A stretch of DNA of 64,000 nt from Leptodesmis sichuanensis A121 (GCF_021379005.1 NZ_CP075171.1:3782001-3846000); one strand, 5' to 3'. Positions 42,542 through 51,577 are shown, counted from the first letter of the stretch. The notes: generated from the sequence alone by a model not told the origin. Made by a program: numbers and translations.

Positions 42542-43113
42542 CTCAAGCCAAACAGCGATTTCTGAGCTTTGAAGAGTACCTATCCTACGACGATGGTACA
42601 GACCACCTGTATGAGTTATTCAACGGAGAGTTGATCGAGGTGCCACCCGAAGCTGGGCTAAATGTTGAAATTGCCAACTTTCTGTTTGCTCTCTTCCTGC
42701 CGATCGTGGGCTATCGCCGCATCAGAGGGCGTGGGCTAGAACTGGAAGTCAGAGGTGAACCCAGAAATCGTTATCCTGCTCTGACCATTCTTCAAGAAGA
42801 GCATATTCTTCAACTGAAACAGCGCAACACGATCCGACTCAATATGGCTCCACCGTTACTCGTCGTTGAAGTTGTTAGTCCAGGTGACTTGCAGCGAGAT
42901 CGGGACTACATCGCCAAACGCATACAATACCAGGATCGGGCAATCCCGGAGTACTGGATTATCGATCCTCAGCGGTCAACTATTTTGGTATTAGCTCTGG
43001 TCGGCGATCGCTATACCGAATCAGGCACATTTCAAGGGAATAATGTTGTTGAATCGCCGCAATTTGGCACTCTGAATGTCACGCCTGACCAAATTTTTGC
43101 GGCGGCAAGGTAG
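42538..43113 (+). CDS. Uma2-family protein (DUF820)
   Basis: A 191-residue Uma2/DUF820 protein, beginning RFLSFEEYLSYDDGTDHLYELFNGELIEV with Glu residues typical of the family start, and containing PPLLVVEVVSPGDLQRDRDY and IPEYWIIDPQ. These carry the PD-(D/E)XK-like catalytic positions. Sequence identity to the preceding Uma2 protein is low, so this is not a recent duplication. The 4-bp overlap with the upstream gene indicates translational coupling. Confidence 0.88.
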   Translation: MTQAKQRFLSFEEYLSYDDGTDHLYELFNGELIEVPPEAGLNVEIANFLFALFLPIVGYRRIRGRGLELEVRGEPRNRYPALTILQEEHILQLKQRNTIRLNMAPPLLVVEVVSPGDLQRDRDYIAKRIQYQDRAIPEYWIIDPQRSTILVLALVGDRYTESGTFQGNNVVESPQFGTLNVTPDQIFAAAR

Positions 43114-43200
43114 AAAGGCGTTAAGAAAGATTTGAGACAGACTAGACTGAGAGTACGATCGCACCAATTCCCAGATTGAGTTCAGCATTAGAGGCAGAGT

Positions 43201-44007
43201 ATGGAATCACTGATTGCGATAGCCGCTCTAGCAGTCATCGGTTACATGATTGGTTCAGTCAAAGTCATTCCTCAGGGAGAAGAGGGGGTTGTGCAGCGGC
43301 TAGGGCGGTACCAGCGCTCTTTGAAGCCTGGATTGAATTTTGTGATTCCCCTGTTAGATCTTGTGTTTTATCTGGATACACGCGAACAGATCCTTGACAT
43401 TAAACCCCAAACCGTAACTACCAAAGATAATGTCACCTTTGATGTGGATGCGGTTTTGTTCTGGAAAATTCTGGATGCTGAGAAAGCATGCTACGCAATC
43501 GACGATGTGGAAGAGGGGCTGAAGAATCTGGTTTTAACTACGCTCCGGTCTGAGATCGGCAAAATGGAGTTAAAGCAAACATTCTCCTCTCGTGATGAAA
43601 TTAATCGGGCGTTACTGAAGCAACTGGATCAAGCGACGGAATCCTGGGGGGTGAAAGTGATTCGGGTAGAAGTGCAGGAAATTAAGCTGTCGGACGAATT
43701 ACGACGAAAACTCGAAGCTGAGCAAATTGCTGCCAGTGAAAAGCGGGCTAAAATCTCTCAAGCTGAAGGGGTTGTAGACTCTATCAAGCTAATTTCTCAA
43801 GCCCTGCAAGAGCAGGGTAATACCAAACAGGTGCTGAAGTATTTGCTGGCTCAAGAGTACGTTAAATCGAATGTTGAACTGAGTAAAAGTGAGAACTCTA
43901 AGATTATTTTTCTGGATCCGAAATCGTTGGATGAAGCAGTTACCAACTTGATTGGGATTCAGGAACTGGAAGACCAGGGTGGCGGAACGGGCAACCGAGA
44001 GGTTTAG
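43201..44007 (+). CDS. SPFH/band 7 protein (slipin/stomatin-like)
   Basis: A 268-residue membrane-associated protein: N-terminal hydrophobic anchor LIAIAALAVIGYMIGSV, then a band 7 domain with VIPQGEEGVVQRLGRYQRSL, GLNFVIPLLD, REQILDIKPQTVTTKDNVTF and a C-terminal coiled coil (RKLEAEQIAASEKRAKISQAEG). Slipins scaffold membrane microdomains. The NfeD-type partner often found next to such genes is absent. The stop overlaps the convergent folP stop by 4 bp. Confidence 0.92.
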   Translation: MESLIAIAALAVIGYMIGSVKVIPQGEEGVVQRLGRYQRSLKPGLNFVIPLLDLVFYLDTREQILDIKPQTVTTKDNVTFDVDAVLFWKILDAEKACYAIDDVEEGLKNLVLTTLRSEIGKMELKQTFSSRDEINRALLKQLDQATESWGVKVIRVEVQEIKLSDELRRKLEAEQIAASEKRAKISQAEGVVDSIKLISQALQEQGNTKQVLKYLLAQEYVKSNVELSKSENSKIIFLDPKSLDEAVTNLIGIQELEDQGGGTGNREV

Positions 44008-44861
44008 TCGGGCGTGTTTTGAGATCGCCAAATTGCATCAGCCACACGGCAGACATCGTACATCGCCCGGACATCGTGTACCCGCAGGATATCGGCTCCT
44101 CCAGCGATCGCCGCACAGCAAGCCGCTGCCGTTCCCCAGACTCGCTGCTGGGGGTCAGGCTGATCCAGAATATGACCGATGAAGCTTTTGCGAGATGGCC
44201 CCACTAAAACGGGACATCCTAACCTTTGAAATGCCGCTGTCTGACGCAGGAGTTCCAGATTTTGAGCATAGGTTTTGGCAAACCCAATACCGGGATCGAT
44301 CGCGATCTTTGCAGGATTAATCCCAGCAGCGATCGCGGCGGCAATTCGTTGCTGCAACCAGGCCAAAATCTCCCCCAGCAGATCCTGATAATCGGTCAGT
44401 TTTTGCATCGTTTGGGGCGTACCGCGAATGTGCATCAGGATGATGGGAATCCCAAATTGAGCCACTACAGGCAGCATCTCTGGATCATAGGTGGCTCCAG
44501 AGATGTCATTCACGATATCAGCCCCTGCCGCGATCGCTTGTTGGGCGACTTGCGATCGGGTGGTATCGATGGAAATGGGAATGTCCGTTTCCTGCCGCAA
44601 TGCCTGGATTACGGGAATCGTGCGCTCCAATTCCTCGTTCACAGAAATTTCAGTGGCTTGTGGTCGAGTGGATTGTCCGCCGATATCCAGAATGTCAGCC
44701 CCCGAATTAATCAAGTACCGGGCCTGGTCAAGGGCACGATCGAGCGTATTGAACTGCCCTCCATCACTAAAACTGTCTGGGGTGACGTTTAAGATTCCCA
44801 TCAGGTAGGTTCGTTCACCCCAATTAAACGTCCGGTTTCTCAGCGTCCAGGCCGTTTTCAT
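44004..44861 (-). CDS. folP: Dihydropteroate synthase
   Basis: A 285-residue TIM-barrel enzyme joining p-aminobenzoate to dihydropterin pyrophosphate in folate synthesis; the sulfonamide target. Signatures are MGILNVTPDSFSDGGQ, DIGGQSTRP, SIDTTRSQVA, NDISGATYD and the DPGIGFAKT and GPSRKSFIG loops. ATG at 44861. It starts 10 bp after tpiA on the same strand. folB, another folate gene, lies divergently on the other side of tpiA. Confidence 0.97.
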   Translation of the reverse strand: MKTAWTLRNRTFNWGERTYLMGILNVTPDSFSDGGQFNTLDRALDQARYLINSGADILDIGGQSTRPQATEISVNEELERTIPVIQALRQETDIPISIDTTRSQVAQQAIAAGADIVNDISGATYDPEMLPVVAQFGIPIILMHIRGTPQTMQKLTDYQDLLGEILAWLQQRIAAAIAAGINPAKIAIDPGIGFAKTYAQNLELLRQTAAFQRLGCPVLVGPSRKSFIGHILDQPDPQQRVWGTAAACCAAIAGGADILRVHDVRAMYDVCRVADAIWRSQNTPD

Positions 44862-44871
44862 AGGTTGATGT

Positions 44872-45603
44872 TCAAACCTTCTGATAATTCACAATCCGGG
44901 CAAAGCTGGCTGGCTGCAAACTGGCTCCTCCCACCAACGCGCCATCGATTTCCGGTTGCGCCATGATTTCATCAATATTGTCCGGCTTCACCGACCCGCC
45001 ATATTGAATGGGAACATCAGGATTGCTTAACTGACTGCGAATCAGCCCAATCACCCGGTTGGCTTCCTTGGATTCGCAGGTGTCCCCAGTACCGATCGCC
45101 CAGATTGGTTCATAAGCAATCACTAAATTCGTCTGATCCACACCCACCAGACCCGCTTTTAACTGGCTGCTAATCAGGGATTCGGTTTCACCCTGATCTC
45201 GTTGTTGCTTGGTTTCCCCGACGCAGAGGATAGGAATTAGTCCTGCATTTTGAGCCGCTTTCAGCCGCAGATTCACGGTTTCATCCGTTTCGCCAAAGTA
45301 TTGCCGTCGCTCACTGTGCCCGATGATCACATAACGCACTCCCACCTCGGTCAACATCGGGGCAGCAATTTCTCCTGTAAACGCGCCTGAAGTCTCCCAG
45401 TGGACATTCTGGGCACCCAGGCGAATGATGCTGCCATGCAAACTTTGAGACATGATAGCCAGGTCAGTAAAAGGCACACAGAGCACCACTTCCCGATCGT
45501 CTGGGGTGTCTTCTAAATGGGGTATAAACCCTTCCAGAAACTCTGCGGCTTCTGCCTGGGTTTTGTACATCTTCCAATTGCCAGCAATTACTTTTTTACG
45601 CAC
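44872..45603 (-). CDS. tpiA: Triosephosphate isomerase
   Basis: A 243-residue glycolytic and Calvin-cycle enzyme interconverting dihydroxyacetone phosphate and glyceraldehyde 3-phosphate. The catalytic Lys lies in GNWKMYK, His in IIGHSERR, and Glu in [13 protein letters not shown]; the phosphate loop is YGGSVKPDN. The start is GTG ([10 protein letters not shown]). It sits directly upstream of folP, so the two genes are probably co-transcribed. Confidence 0.98.
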   Translation of the reverse strand: MRKKVIAGNWKMYKTQAEAAEFLEGFIPHLEDTPDDREVVLCVPFTDLAIMSQSLHGSIIRLGAQNVHWETSGAFTGEIAAPMLTEVGVRYVIIGHSERRQYFGETDETVNLRLKAAQNAGLIPILCVGETKQQRDQGETESLISSQLKAGLVGVDQTNLVIAYEPIWAIGTGDTCESKEANRVIGLIRSQLSNPDVPIQYGGSVKPDNIDEIMAQPEIDGALVGGASLQPASFARIVNYQKV

Positions 45604-45720
45604 GGATCACTCAGTAGGATTGAACATCTCAGATTGCATCCTACAGTCTACGGCTTTCTGGGTGACGATAGAAACTGTGGTCAATCGAATGCATGGATCG
45701 AGTGGGGGAAATCAAGGGTG

Positions 45721-46098
45721 ATGGATCAAATTCGGATTACGGGTATCAGAGCCTATGGCTATATCGGCGCTTTGCCAGAGGAACAGGTGTTAGGGCAATG
45801 GTTTGAGGTCAATTTAATCCTCTGGCTGGATCTCTCTGCTGCAGGTACCAGCGATCGCCTCTCCGACACCGTGGATTATGGTGCCGTCACCCTTCAGGTA
45901 CAGGATCTGATTAAAACTGTCCGCTTTGCCCTCCTGGAACGACTGGCCGCAGCGATCGCCGACTTGCTCCTCACTCCCCTCCCCCCTCACTCCCCCCCCA
46001 TCCACCAAGTCCAGGTCGCTGTCACCAAACTCACCCCCCCCATTCCCAATTTCACAGGCCAGGTCACTGTAGAAATCCTGCGGAAACGGACTGATTAA
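45721..46098 (+). CDS. folB: Dihydroneopterin aldolase
   Basis: A 125-residue enzyme cleaving dihydroneopterin to 6-hydroxymethyl-dihydropterin, upstream of folP in folate synthesis. Family segments are IRITGIRAYGYIGALPEE with the catalytic-type Tyr and Glu, and DTVDYGAVTLQVQDL. A C-rich stretch (45972-46040) encodes LLTPLPPHSPPIHQ and LTPPIP, more Pro-rich than usual and similar to local spacer strings. ATG at 45721. Divergent from tpiA-folP. Confidence 0.93.
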   Translation: MDQIRITGIRAYGYIGALPEEQVLGQWFEVNLILWLDLSAAGTSDRLSDTVDYGAVTLQVQDLIKTVRFALLERLAAAIADLLLTPLPPHSPPIHQVQVAVTKLTPPIPNFTGQVTVEILRKRTD

Positions 46099-46152
46099 GT
46101 GTTGAGTTTTAAGTGTTGAGTTTTAAGTGTTGAGTTTTAAGTGTTGAGTTTT
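46097..46152 (+). repeat. 14-bp tandem repeat, four units
   Basis: AAGTGTTGAGTTTT is repeated four times exactly, starting at the folB stop. It belongs to the TTGAGTTTTAAG string family. Confidence 0.9.
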
Positions 46153-46409
46153 AAGTTCGAGTTCTCGTTCAAACATGGCTCAGCCCATGCACTGATTGAA
46201 AACTTACAACTAAGAACTGAGCACTTAAAACTTTCTCAAACAGAAACCCCACCGGGAATACTTAAAACCGATGGGGCTAGAGACGCAGTTAGGAGGTATC
46301 TCGCCTTTAAGCTACCCACAGAAATTGATTTACCCCCAACTTTTAATAAGTTCTTAAACTCCGATCGCCCTTTTGTCTCATTGGTTACAGGTTTAAGCCA
46401 CACTTCCAG
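46153..46409. other. Spacer between folB and the BMP lipoprotein gene
   Basis: Together with the tandem repeat before it this makes a 311-bp gene-free stretch. It contains 'aactaagaactgagcacttaaaacttt', a degenerate complement of the repeat array that would pair with it, and a weak CCCCACCGG / CCGATGGGG inverted repeat at about 46247-46275. No gene is visible. Confidence 0.45.
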
Positions 46410-47483
46410 TTAAGCCGCTCCTTTCACACAGCGGGTTGCTTTGCCCCCTTCGGTACAGGTTTCAAACGTGATTTTTTTCGCCAGGATGGCATCCTCGGTC
46501 TTTTTCACCTTGGCTTGCAGGTCAGCGGGAACCGCTGGGTTGAATTTGCCCAGGTGCAGAATGGTCGGTTCTTCCAGGCCGAAGGAGTAAATCTGTCCCT
46601 TGAGTTCGTTCTTTTGGGCCAGGTCGGCGAGTTTGGCGATCGCCAGGTCAATTCGCTTGACCGCACTGGTGAGGACAGCCTTAGGGGCTACCTCAAACTG
46701 ATCGGCAGTGTTGCCAAAGGCATAAATCCCCTGATCGCTGGCAGTTTGCAGGACTGTGGGAGCGGCATTATCAAGCCATTGATAAATGACATCTGACCCA
46801 GAAGAAATGAGGGCGGCGGCGGCTTCCTTGGCCTTGGCCGCATCATTCCAGTCACCTGTAAAGGTAGAACTGACCTGGATGGTGGGATCAACCGACTTCG
46901 CGCCTAACTGCAGACCGCGCAGTTCCTCCTGGGTTGCTTGAAATTCCTGTCCGGCCAGGTAGGCAATCTTTTTCGACTTGCTCATCGTGGCGGCAATAAT
47001 GCCACACAGATAACTTGCCTGCAAATGGTCAATTCTCAGGGATGCAATATTCGGCCCAGTCGCAGCCCCATTGACACCCACAAAGAATGTGTTGGGAAAC
47101 TGACCTGCCACCTGCTGAATCGCGGCATCAAACTGGCCCCCGTGGGCATAGACCAAATTAAATCCCCGACGGGCAAAGTCAGACAGTGCCTCTGCCTGCT
47201 CTGCCTGACCAATTTTCTCCACGTAGGCGATTTCTGCTCCCTGCTTTTTGACTTCATTGAGTCCTGCATATCCGGCCTGATTCCAGGCTTTATCCGTGAT
47301 CACTCCTGGCAACACGATCGCGGCCTTAAAACCCTGTGAGGCTGGACTGCCCGCTGTATTGGGAGAGGTAGTTGTCGCTGTGTTGTTGCTAGAGGGGCTG
47401 GCGCAGGCTTTCAACAACACACTCACTGCCACCGTTGCCGAACCCGTTGCTAAAAATTGCCGCCGATTAAACCGTGTCGCCAT
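46410..47483 (-). CDS. BMP-family substrate-binding lipoprotein
   Basis: About 357 residues of the basic membrane protein (BMP/Med/PnrA-like) family, which bind purine nucleosides or related compounds for ABC import. The N terminus has a twin-arginine-like NRRQFLATGSATVAVSVLL and a lipobox ending at LKAC. A Thr/Ser/Asn linker follows, then the BMP domain with VITDKAWNQAGYAGL and VGVNGAA. ATG at 47483 has AAGGAG seven bases upstream and is chosen over ATG at 47489. The permease and ATPase genes are not in the window. Confidence 0.9.
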   Translation of the reverse strand: MATRFNRRQFLATGSATVAVSVLLKACASPSSNNTATTTSPNTAGSPASQGFKAAIVLPGVITDKAWNQAGYAGLNEVKKQGAEIAYVEKIGQAEQAEALSDFARRGFNLVYAHGGQFDAAIQQVAGQFPNTFFVGVNGAATGPNIASLRIDHLQASYLCGIIAATMSKSKKIAYLAGQEFQATQEELRGLQLGAKSVDPTIQVSSTFTGDWNDAAKAKEAAAALISSGSDVIYQWLDNAAPTVLQTASDQGIYAFGNTADQFEVAPKAVLTSAVKRIDLAIAKLADLAQKNELKGQIYSFGLEEPTILHLGKFNPAVPADLQAKVKKTEDAILAKKITFETCTEGGKATRCVKGAA

Positions 47484-47775
47484 TGCCATGCTCCTTCTCG
47501 TTGCTATTCAGCTATTAAAGATGGTTATTTGCTATGAAATGTATACCCTAATACAATTCTCAAAATTGAGAGGACGTGCAACCAATACTGCTGTTAAGAC
47601 AGGTGTTGAGACAAAAACACCAATAAAACCAAATCCTTATAAATTTTTTACTTTGTCTCAGTGCCAGCACCACTCTAGTGCTTTAGTGTTAGCAAAAATT
47701 TATAAAGGAAAAAGACTATATATTTAGCAATCTGTAGCAAAATCAAGACAAATATCTATGTTGAAATTTTAAATT

Positions 47776-48480
47776 ATGTGGTTGCGGATTTTAATTGCAT
47801 TAGCTCTTCTAGCTCTATTCTTTTACTTATCTATTAAACTCGCTTTCAGTATTTTCTTTTTTGTCCTTGCAGTGATTATTTTAGGTTTGACTACTTTAAA
47901 TCCAAGTAAAATTGAGGAAAAGTTTTTCATAAATCGTAATCAAACTGGATTATTTTTACCTCTTTCTCTTATTTTATTGGTGATTAGTATAGTACTTTGC
48001 TTCTTGAGTGATTTCCCCTTATGGAATCTTTTTCTTGGAGTAATGATGTTACTACTAGGAGCTGCTATCTTTATTGCTGGTTGTCTACATGCATTCGGTG
48101 CTATTTCTTCTAATAGATTGATACAAGAAACATCAGTTATCTGGGTCAGAATGCCAGCTTGGATAGGAGTTGTACTTGGAATTATATTTTTGATTCTTGG
48201 CTTTATTCTTATTAACTCATCTCAAGGCCGATTGACTATCCCAATTCCTTTTCCTCCAACTTCCCCTCCTACGAATCCTCCGACTTATCCTCCTTCAACT
48301 TCCCCTCCTACAAATCCTCCGACTTATCCTCCTCCAACTTCCCCTCCTACAAATCCTCCGACTTATCCTCCTTCAACTTCCCCTCCTACAAATCCTCCGA
48401 CTTATCCTCCTTCAACTTCCCCTCCTACGAATCCTCCTACCGATCCTCCTTGTCCAAAACCGTGTCCCCAATTGTGGTAA
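47776..48480 (+). CDS. Membrane protein with proline-rich tandem repeats
   Basis: A 234-residue protein: four predicted TM segments within residues 3-150 (for example LFFYLSIKLAFSIFFFVLAV and GVVLGIIFLILGFILI), then a tail of five 13-residue units TSPPTNPPTYPPS (48259-48453), ending DPPCPKPCPQLW. I cannot assign a family. The gene and its flanks are clearly more AT-rich than the surroundings, suggesting transfer. The tail is likely extended polyproline-type structure outside the membrane. Confidence 0.7.
   Translation: MWLRILIALALLALFFYLSIKLAFSIFFFVLAVIILGLTTLNPSKIEEKFFINRNQTGLFLPLSLILLVISIVLCFLSDFPLWNLFLGVMMLLLGAAIFIAGCLHAFGAISSNRLIQETSVIWVRMPAWIGVVLGIIFLILGFILINSSQGRLTIPIPFPPTSPPTNPPTYPPSTSPPTNPPTYPPPTSPPTNPPTYPPSTSPPTNPPTYPPSTSPPTNPPTDPPCPKPCPQLW
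48259..48453 (+). repeat. 39-bp tandem repeat, five units
   Basis: The unit begins ACTTCCCCTCCTACGAATCC and encodes TSPPTNPPTYPPS. Units differ at only a few bases, implying recent expansion or conversion. Confidence 0.93.
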
Positions 48481-48628
48481 ATATTGCCAGTTCGATTTGA
48501 ATTGGCCTTGCAGAATTACGATAAAAACTCATATTAAGCAAGAGTTCTTTCTTAGCAACTAAGATAAATACTCGATCTGAGAATAATTACTAATCCTGCA
48601 GCTATTACTGCTTGTGATTAGCAATCAT

Positions 48629-49717
48629 TTATAGAATTAGCTGCCTGATTAGATCTGCTAGTTGCATGGCACTATCAGGGACGGCGAGACTGGCGGCTTT
48701 CTCAGCCATGACTGGCAGGGTTTCGGGATGGCAGGAGGTGCCCAGCCGATCGAGTACTGCCGATCGCAGCCTATCTGCTGTTAATTCGGATTGTCGGAAC
48801 ATCAGAGCGGCTCCGGCTTTGGCAAAAACAGCAGCGTTATAGGCTTGATGGTCGTCAGCGGCAAACGGGTAAGGAATCAGAATCGACGGGGTATGGGTAA
48901 TCGCCAGTTCCGTTAATGTGCCTGCCCCCGATCGGCCAATTACCAGATCGGCTCGGTGAAACAGACCTGCCATGTTGTTGTAGAACGGCAACGGAAAGTA
49001 ATGAGGATGTTCAAAACTTTTGGCCTCTGGGTCATTGTCTCCCGTCTGATGCACAATCCAGATCCCAGCTTCTAACCAGGCTGGGGCACACTCCCGCACC
49101 AGTTTGTTAATCGCCACGGCTCCCTGACTGCCACCCACGATCGCCAGGAGCGGTACATCCGCTGGAATCGGTAAATCGGATAGAGGAGGTGGGGGATTTT
49201 GCTGAAATTGCTCGCGGACAGGTGTGCCGACCACTGTTGTTTGTGCCTTGGGTAAGTACTGGGCCGCATCGGGAAAGCCGATCGCCACTTCTGTACACCA
49301 GCGACTCAGCAAGCGGGTGACTTTTCCGGGTAAGGCATTTGATTCATGGAGAATCACGGGCAAACCCAAAGACCGGGCTGCAATCACAGCGGGAGCTGCG
49401 ATATACCCTCCGGTCGTAAACACCCCCTGAAATTTCCCCTGTTGGAGTAACCGTCGCACCTGCCCGATCGCCCCAATCAGCTTCAGTAACACGGGAATCA
49501 TCTGTAAACCCCGTTTCTGAAAGCCTTCTACAGCAACGGTATGGAGTGGGTAGCGCTCTGGCACCAACTGGGTTTCTAAACGATTCGGCACGCCCAGCCA
49601 TGCAATTTGGTAGTCTGGAAGCTGTTCGGCAACAGCGATCGCGGGAAATAAATGGCCGCCTGTGCCGCTGGCCGCGATTAACAAGCGTTTAGCTGGCTGC
49701 TTGGTTTCAGTACTCAC
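48629..49717 (-). CDS. murG: UDP-GlcNAc:lipid I GlcNAc transferase MurG
   Basis: A 362-residue GT-B glycosyltransferase that makes lipid II at the inner membrane face. Signatures are the N-terminal ASGTGGHLFPAIAVAEQL loop, GVFTTGGYIAAPAVIAA, HESNALPGKVTRLLSRW, LAIVGGSQGAVAINK, and the nucleotide-binding SGAGTLTELA and PYPFAADDHQAYNA. The start is GTG at 49717. Length and motifs are normal. Confidence 0.97.
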   Translation of the reverse strand: MSTETKQPAKRLLIAASGTGGHLFPAIAVAEQLPDYQIAWLGVPNRLETQLVPERYPLHTVAVEGFQKRGLQMIPVLLKLIGAIGQVRRLLQQGKFQGVFTTGGYIAAPAVIAARSLGLPVILHESNALPGKVTRLLSRWCTEVAIGFPDAAQYLPKAQTTVVGTPVREQFQQNPPPPLSDLPIPADVPLLAIVGGSQGAVAINKLVRECAPAWLEAGIWIVHQTGDNDPEAKSFEHPHYFPLPFYNNMAGLFHRADLVIGRSGAGTLTELAITHTPSILIPYPFAADDHQAYNAAVFAKAGAALMFRQSELTADRLRSAVLDRLGTSCHPETLPVMAEKAASLAVPDSAMQLADLIRQLIL

Positions 49718-49859
49718 AGTAGTCGCATCCTGGAAGCTTCGTCCTTAACTTAAGATAATAATCTGGTTGTTTTACAGGAACCTTCAGTACGCTAGTGCTT
49801 ACGATTGGGCACCGACTTAATCTTCTCAAACTCATCCACTCCATAATCCCCTAATTTGT

Positions 49860-50735
49860 ATGCGTCATTTCTTCAATTCCCCGTCTGTCTCTCAGTCCGC
49901 TGTTGCCCCTGCTGCTGCTCATCCAACGGCTGTGGCACGTAGGGCTGTTGGCAGGCGATCGCGGGGGTGGTGCATGGCTGTTGCTCTGATGGCTTCCGTC
50001 GCCAGTGTCCTGATCAGCACTCACGTTCGAGCACAAAACCCGGCTACCACTGCCCCCGCGCAAGTGACCAATTTGCTGACGCAAATGGATACCGCAGCCA
50101 ATAACCGGAATGTTCAGGATGTGGTAGCGCTATTTGCCGATGACTTTACCCATTCCGATGGGCTGACTCGCCAGACTTTAAAGGAGGCATTAAACAACCT
50201 CTGGAAACGCTATCCCAATTTGAAGTACCGCACAGAGCTAAAATCCTGGAAACCTGCAGGGAGGGGAGTTCAGGCTGACACCATCACTTACATTACGGGA
50301 ACTCAAACCGAGGGCGATCGGGAATTCAAGCTCAATTCCACGTTAGAAGCTCGGCAGGTGATTGAGAATCAGAAGATTGTGCGGCAGGATATTCTCAATG
50401 AGCGGAGTCAGATTACCAGCGGCACTAATCCTCCAGAGTTGACAATTAATCTGCCGGAGCAAGTGCGGGCAGGCCAGGAATTTACCTTCGATGCGATCGT
50501 CCAGGAACCTCTGGGCGATGATTTGCTGGTGGGAGCGGCTTTAGAAGAACCTGTTAAACCAGAAGGCTATCTGAATGTCACTACTGCGAACCTGGAAGCC
50601 CTGCCTGCGGGTGGCATTTTTAAGGTTGGCAAAGCTCCTCAAAATACTGCCAATCAGTGGTTATCGGCGGTTGTCGTGCGCCACGATGGAATTACGATGG
50701 TCACTCAGCGATTAAAGATCATTGGCATTCGGTAG
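49860..50735 (+). CDS. Secreted NTF2-like (SnoaL/DUF4440-type) protein
   Basis: A 291-residue protein. A long N terminus leads to a hydrophobic signal segment (CMAVALMASVASVLISTHVRAQ, about 38-59). An NTF2-like cone domain follows, with LTQMDTAANNRNVQDVVALFADDFTHSDG and a KLNSTLEARQVIENQKI half. A beta-rich C-terminal domain of about 95 residues begins at PPELTINLPEQVRAGQEFTF. Function is unknown. A 29-bp palindrome lies just after the stop. Confidence 0.78.
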   Translation: MRHFFNSPSVSQSAVAPAAAHPTAVARRAVGRRSRGWCMAVALMASVASVLISTHVRAQNPATTAPAQVTNLLTQMDTAANNRNVQDVVALFADDFTHSDGLTRQTLKEALNNLWKRYPNLKYRTELKSWKPAGRGVQADTITYITGTQTEGDREFKLNSTLEARQVIENQKIVRQDILNERSQITSGTNPPELTINLPEQVRAGQEFTFDAIVQEPLGDDLLVGAALEEPVKPEGYLNVTTANLEALPAGGIFKVGKAPQNTANQWLSAVVVRHDGITMVTQRLKIIGIR

Positions 50736-50742
50736 GGATAAA

Positions 50743-50771
50743 TTAGAGACGTTCCGCTGGAACGTCTCTAC
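50743..50771. repeat. 29-bp palindrome GTAGAGACGTTC type (copy 4)
   Basis: TTAGAGACGTTCC-GCT-GGAACGTCTCTAC, 7 bp after the NTF2-like gene and before the convergent TPR gene. Confidence 0.88.
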
Positions 50772-50811
50772 GAAATGCCAACTATTATCTTCTGGTAAAG
50801 AACAACCGGGA

Positions 50812-51492
50812 TCAACGGCTAGCTTCTAGCACTTGCCGCGATCGCTGGATCTGGTCTGCACTGAAACCAGCTTCATTCAGATAAGCCAGAAATCCTGGAT
50901 CTCCATACCGGGCATCAACCGCGATCGCTTGTCGGTAAGCCGCTTTTGTCCGGTCTATGTCTCGATTTCCCCAATGGGCGATCGCTAAAGCCACCAACGG
51001 ATGAGGATTAGTCGGTTCCAGCTTGGCTGCCTCTTTGGCCGTGGCAATCGCCCAATCATATTGCTGAATTCGTTCAAAGGCCAGACTCAAGTTATAGTAA
51101 GCAATCTCATTATCTGGCTTCAGGATCGCGGCCCAACCATGAGTGGCGATCGCAGAATCTAATTTGCCACTGACTAAGTAGACAATTCCCAACGCATTTA
51201 ATGTTGGTACATCAAACGGATTCAGCCGCAAGCTTTCCAGCAGCGTTTTCATCGCTGCATTTTGCTGGCCTGCCTTATGTTCCGTCCAGCCTAACAACAC
51301 CCGACCGGACAGATTTTGCGGATCCAGTTCTACGGATTTCTTCAAAGCCGCGATCGCCTCCGGATATCGCTCCTGTTCCCGCAAACTCAACCCCAATTGG
51401 CGATACTCACTGGCCGACTGGGCTAATCCTCCCTGCACTGATAACAATGAGGTAATCAGCGTTATTCCAATGACGAATCCACCTCGACGCAT
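50812..51492 (-). CDS. Exported TPR-repeat protein
   Basis: A 226-residue protein with a signal peptide (MRRGGFVIGITLITSLLSVQGGLAQ) and about five tetratricopeptide units: YRQLGLSLREQERYPEAI, GRVLLGWTEHKAGQQNAAM, LNALGIVYLVSGKLDSAI, YYNLSLAFERIQQYDWAI and LVALAIAHWGNRDIDRT. It is presumably a periplasmic or membrane-side scaffold. ATG at 51492 is preferred over a longer frame because it places the signal peptide at the N terminus. Confidence 0.85.
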   Translation of the reverse strand: MRRGGFVIGITLITSLLSVQGGLAQSASEYRQLGLSLREQERYPEAIAALKKSVELDPQNLSGRVLLGWTEHKAGQQNAAMKTLLESLRLNPFDVPTLNALGIVYLVSGKLDSAIATHGWAAILKPDNEIAYYNLSLAFERIQQYDWAIATAKEAAKLEPTNPHPLVALAIAHWGNRDIDRTKAAYRQAIAVDARYGDPGFLAYLNEAGFSADQIQRSRQVLEASR

Positions 51493-51577
51493 ACCAATAT
51501 CTTTGCCGCCTTCAAATTCATTTGCACTATCATTGAGCTTCCAGCATTTACTCAACTGTTAATTCAATGATTTCCTT

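Noticed and set aside
48259-48453. Regular 39-bp repeats that could suggest a CRISPR array
   Set aside because: The units are directly contiguous with no spacers and keep a coding frame for a proline-rich tail. It is a coding tandem repeat.
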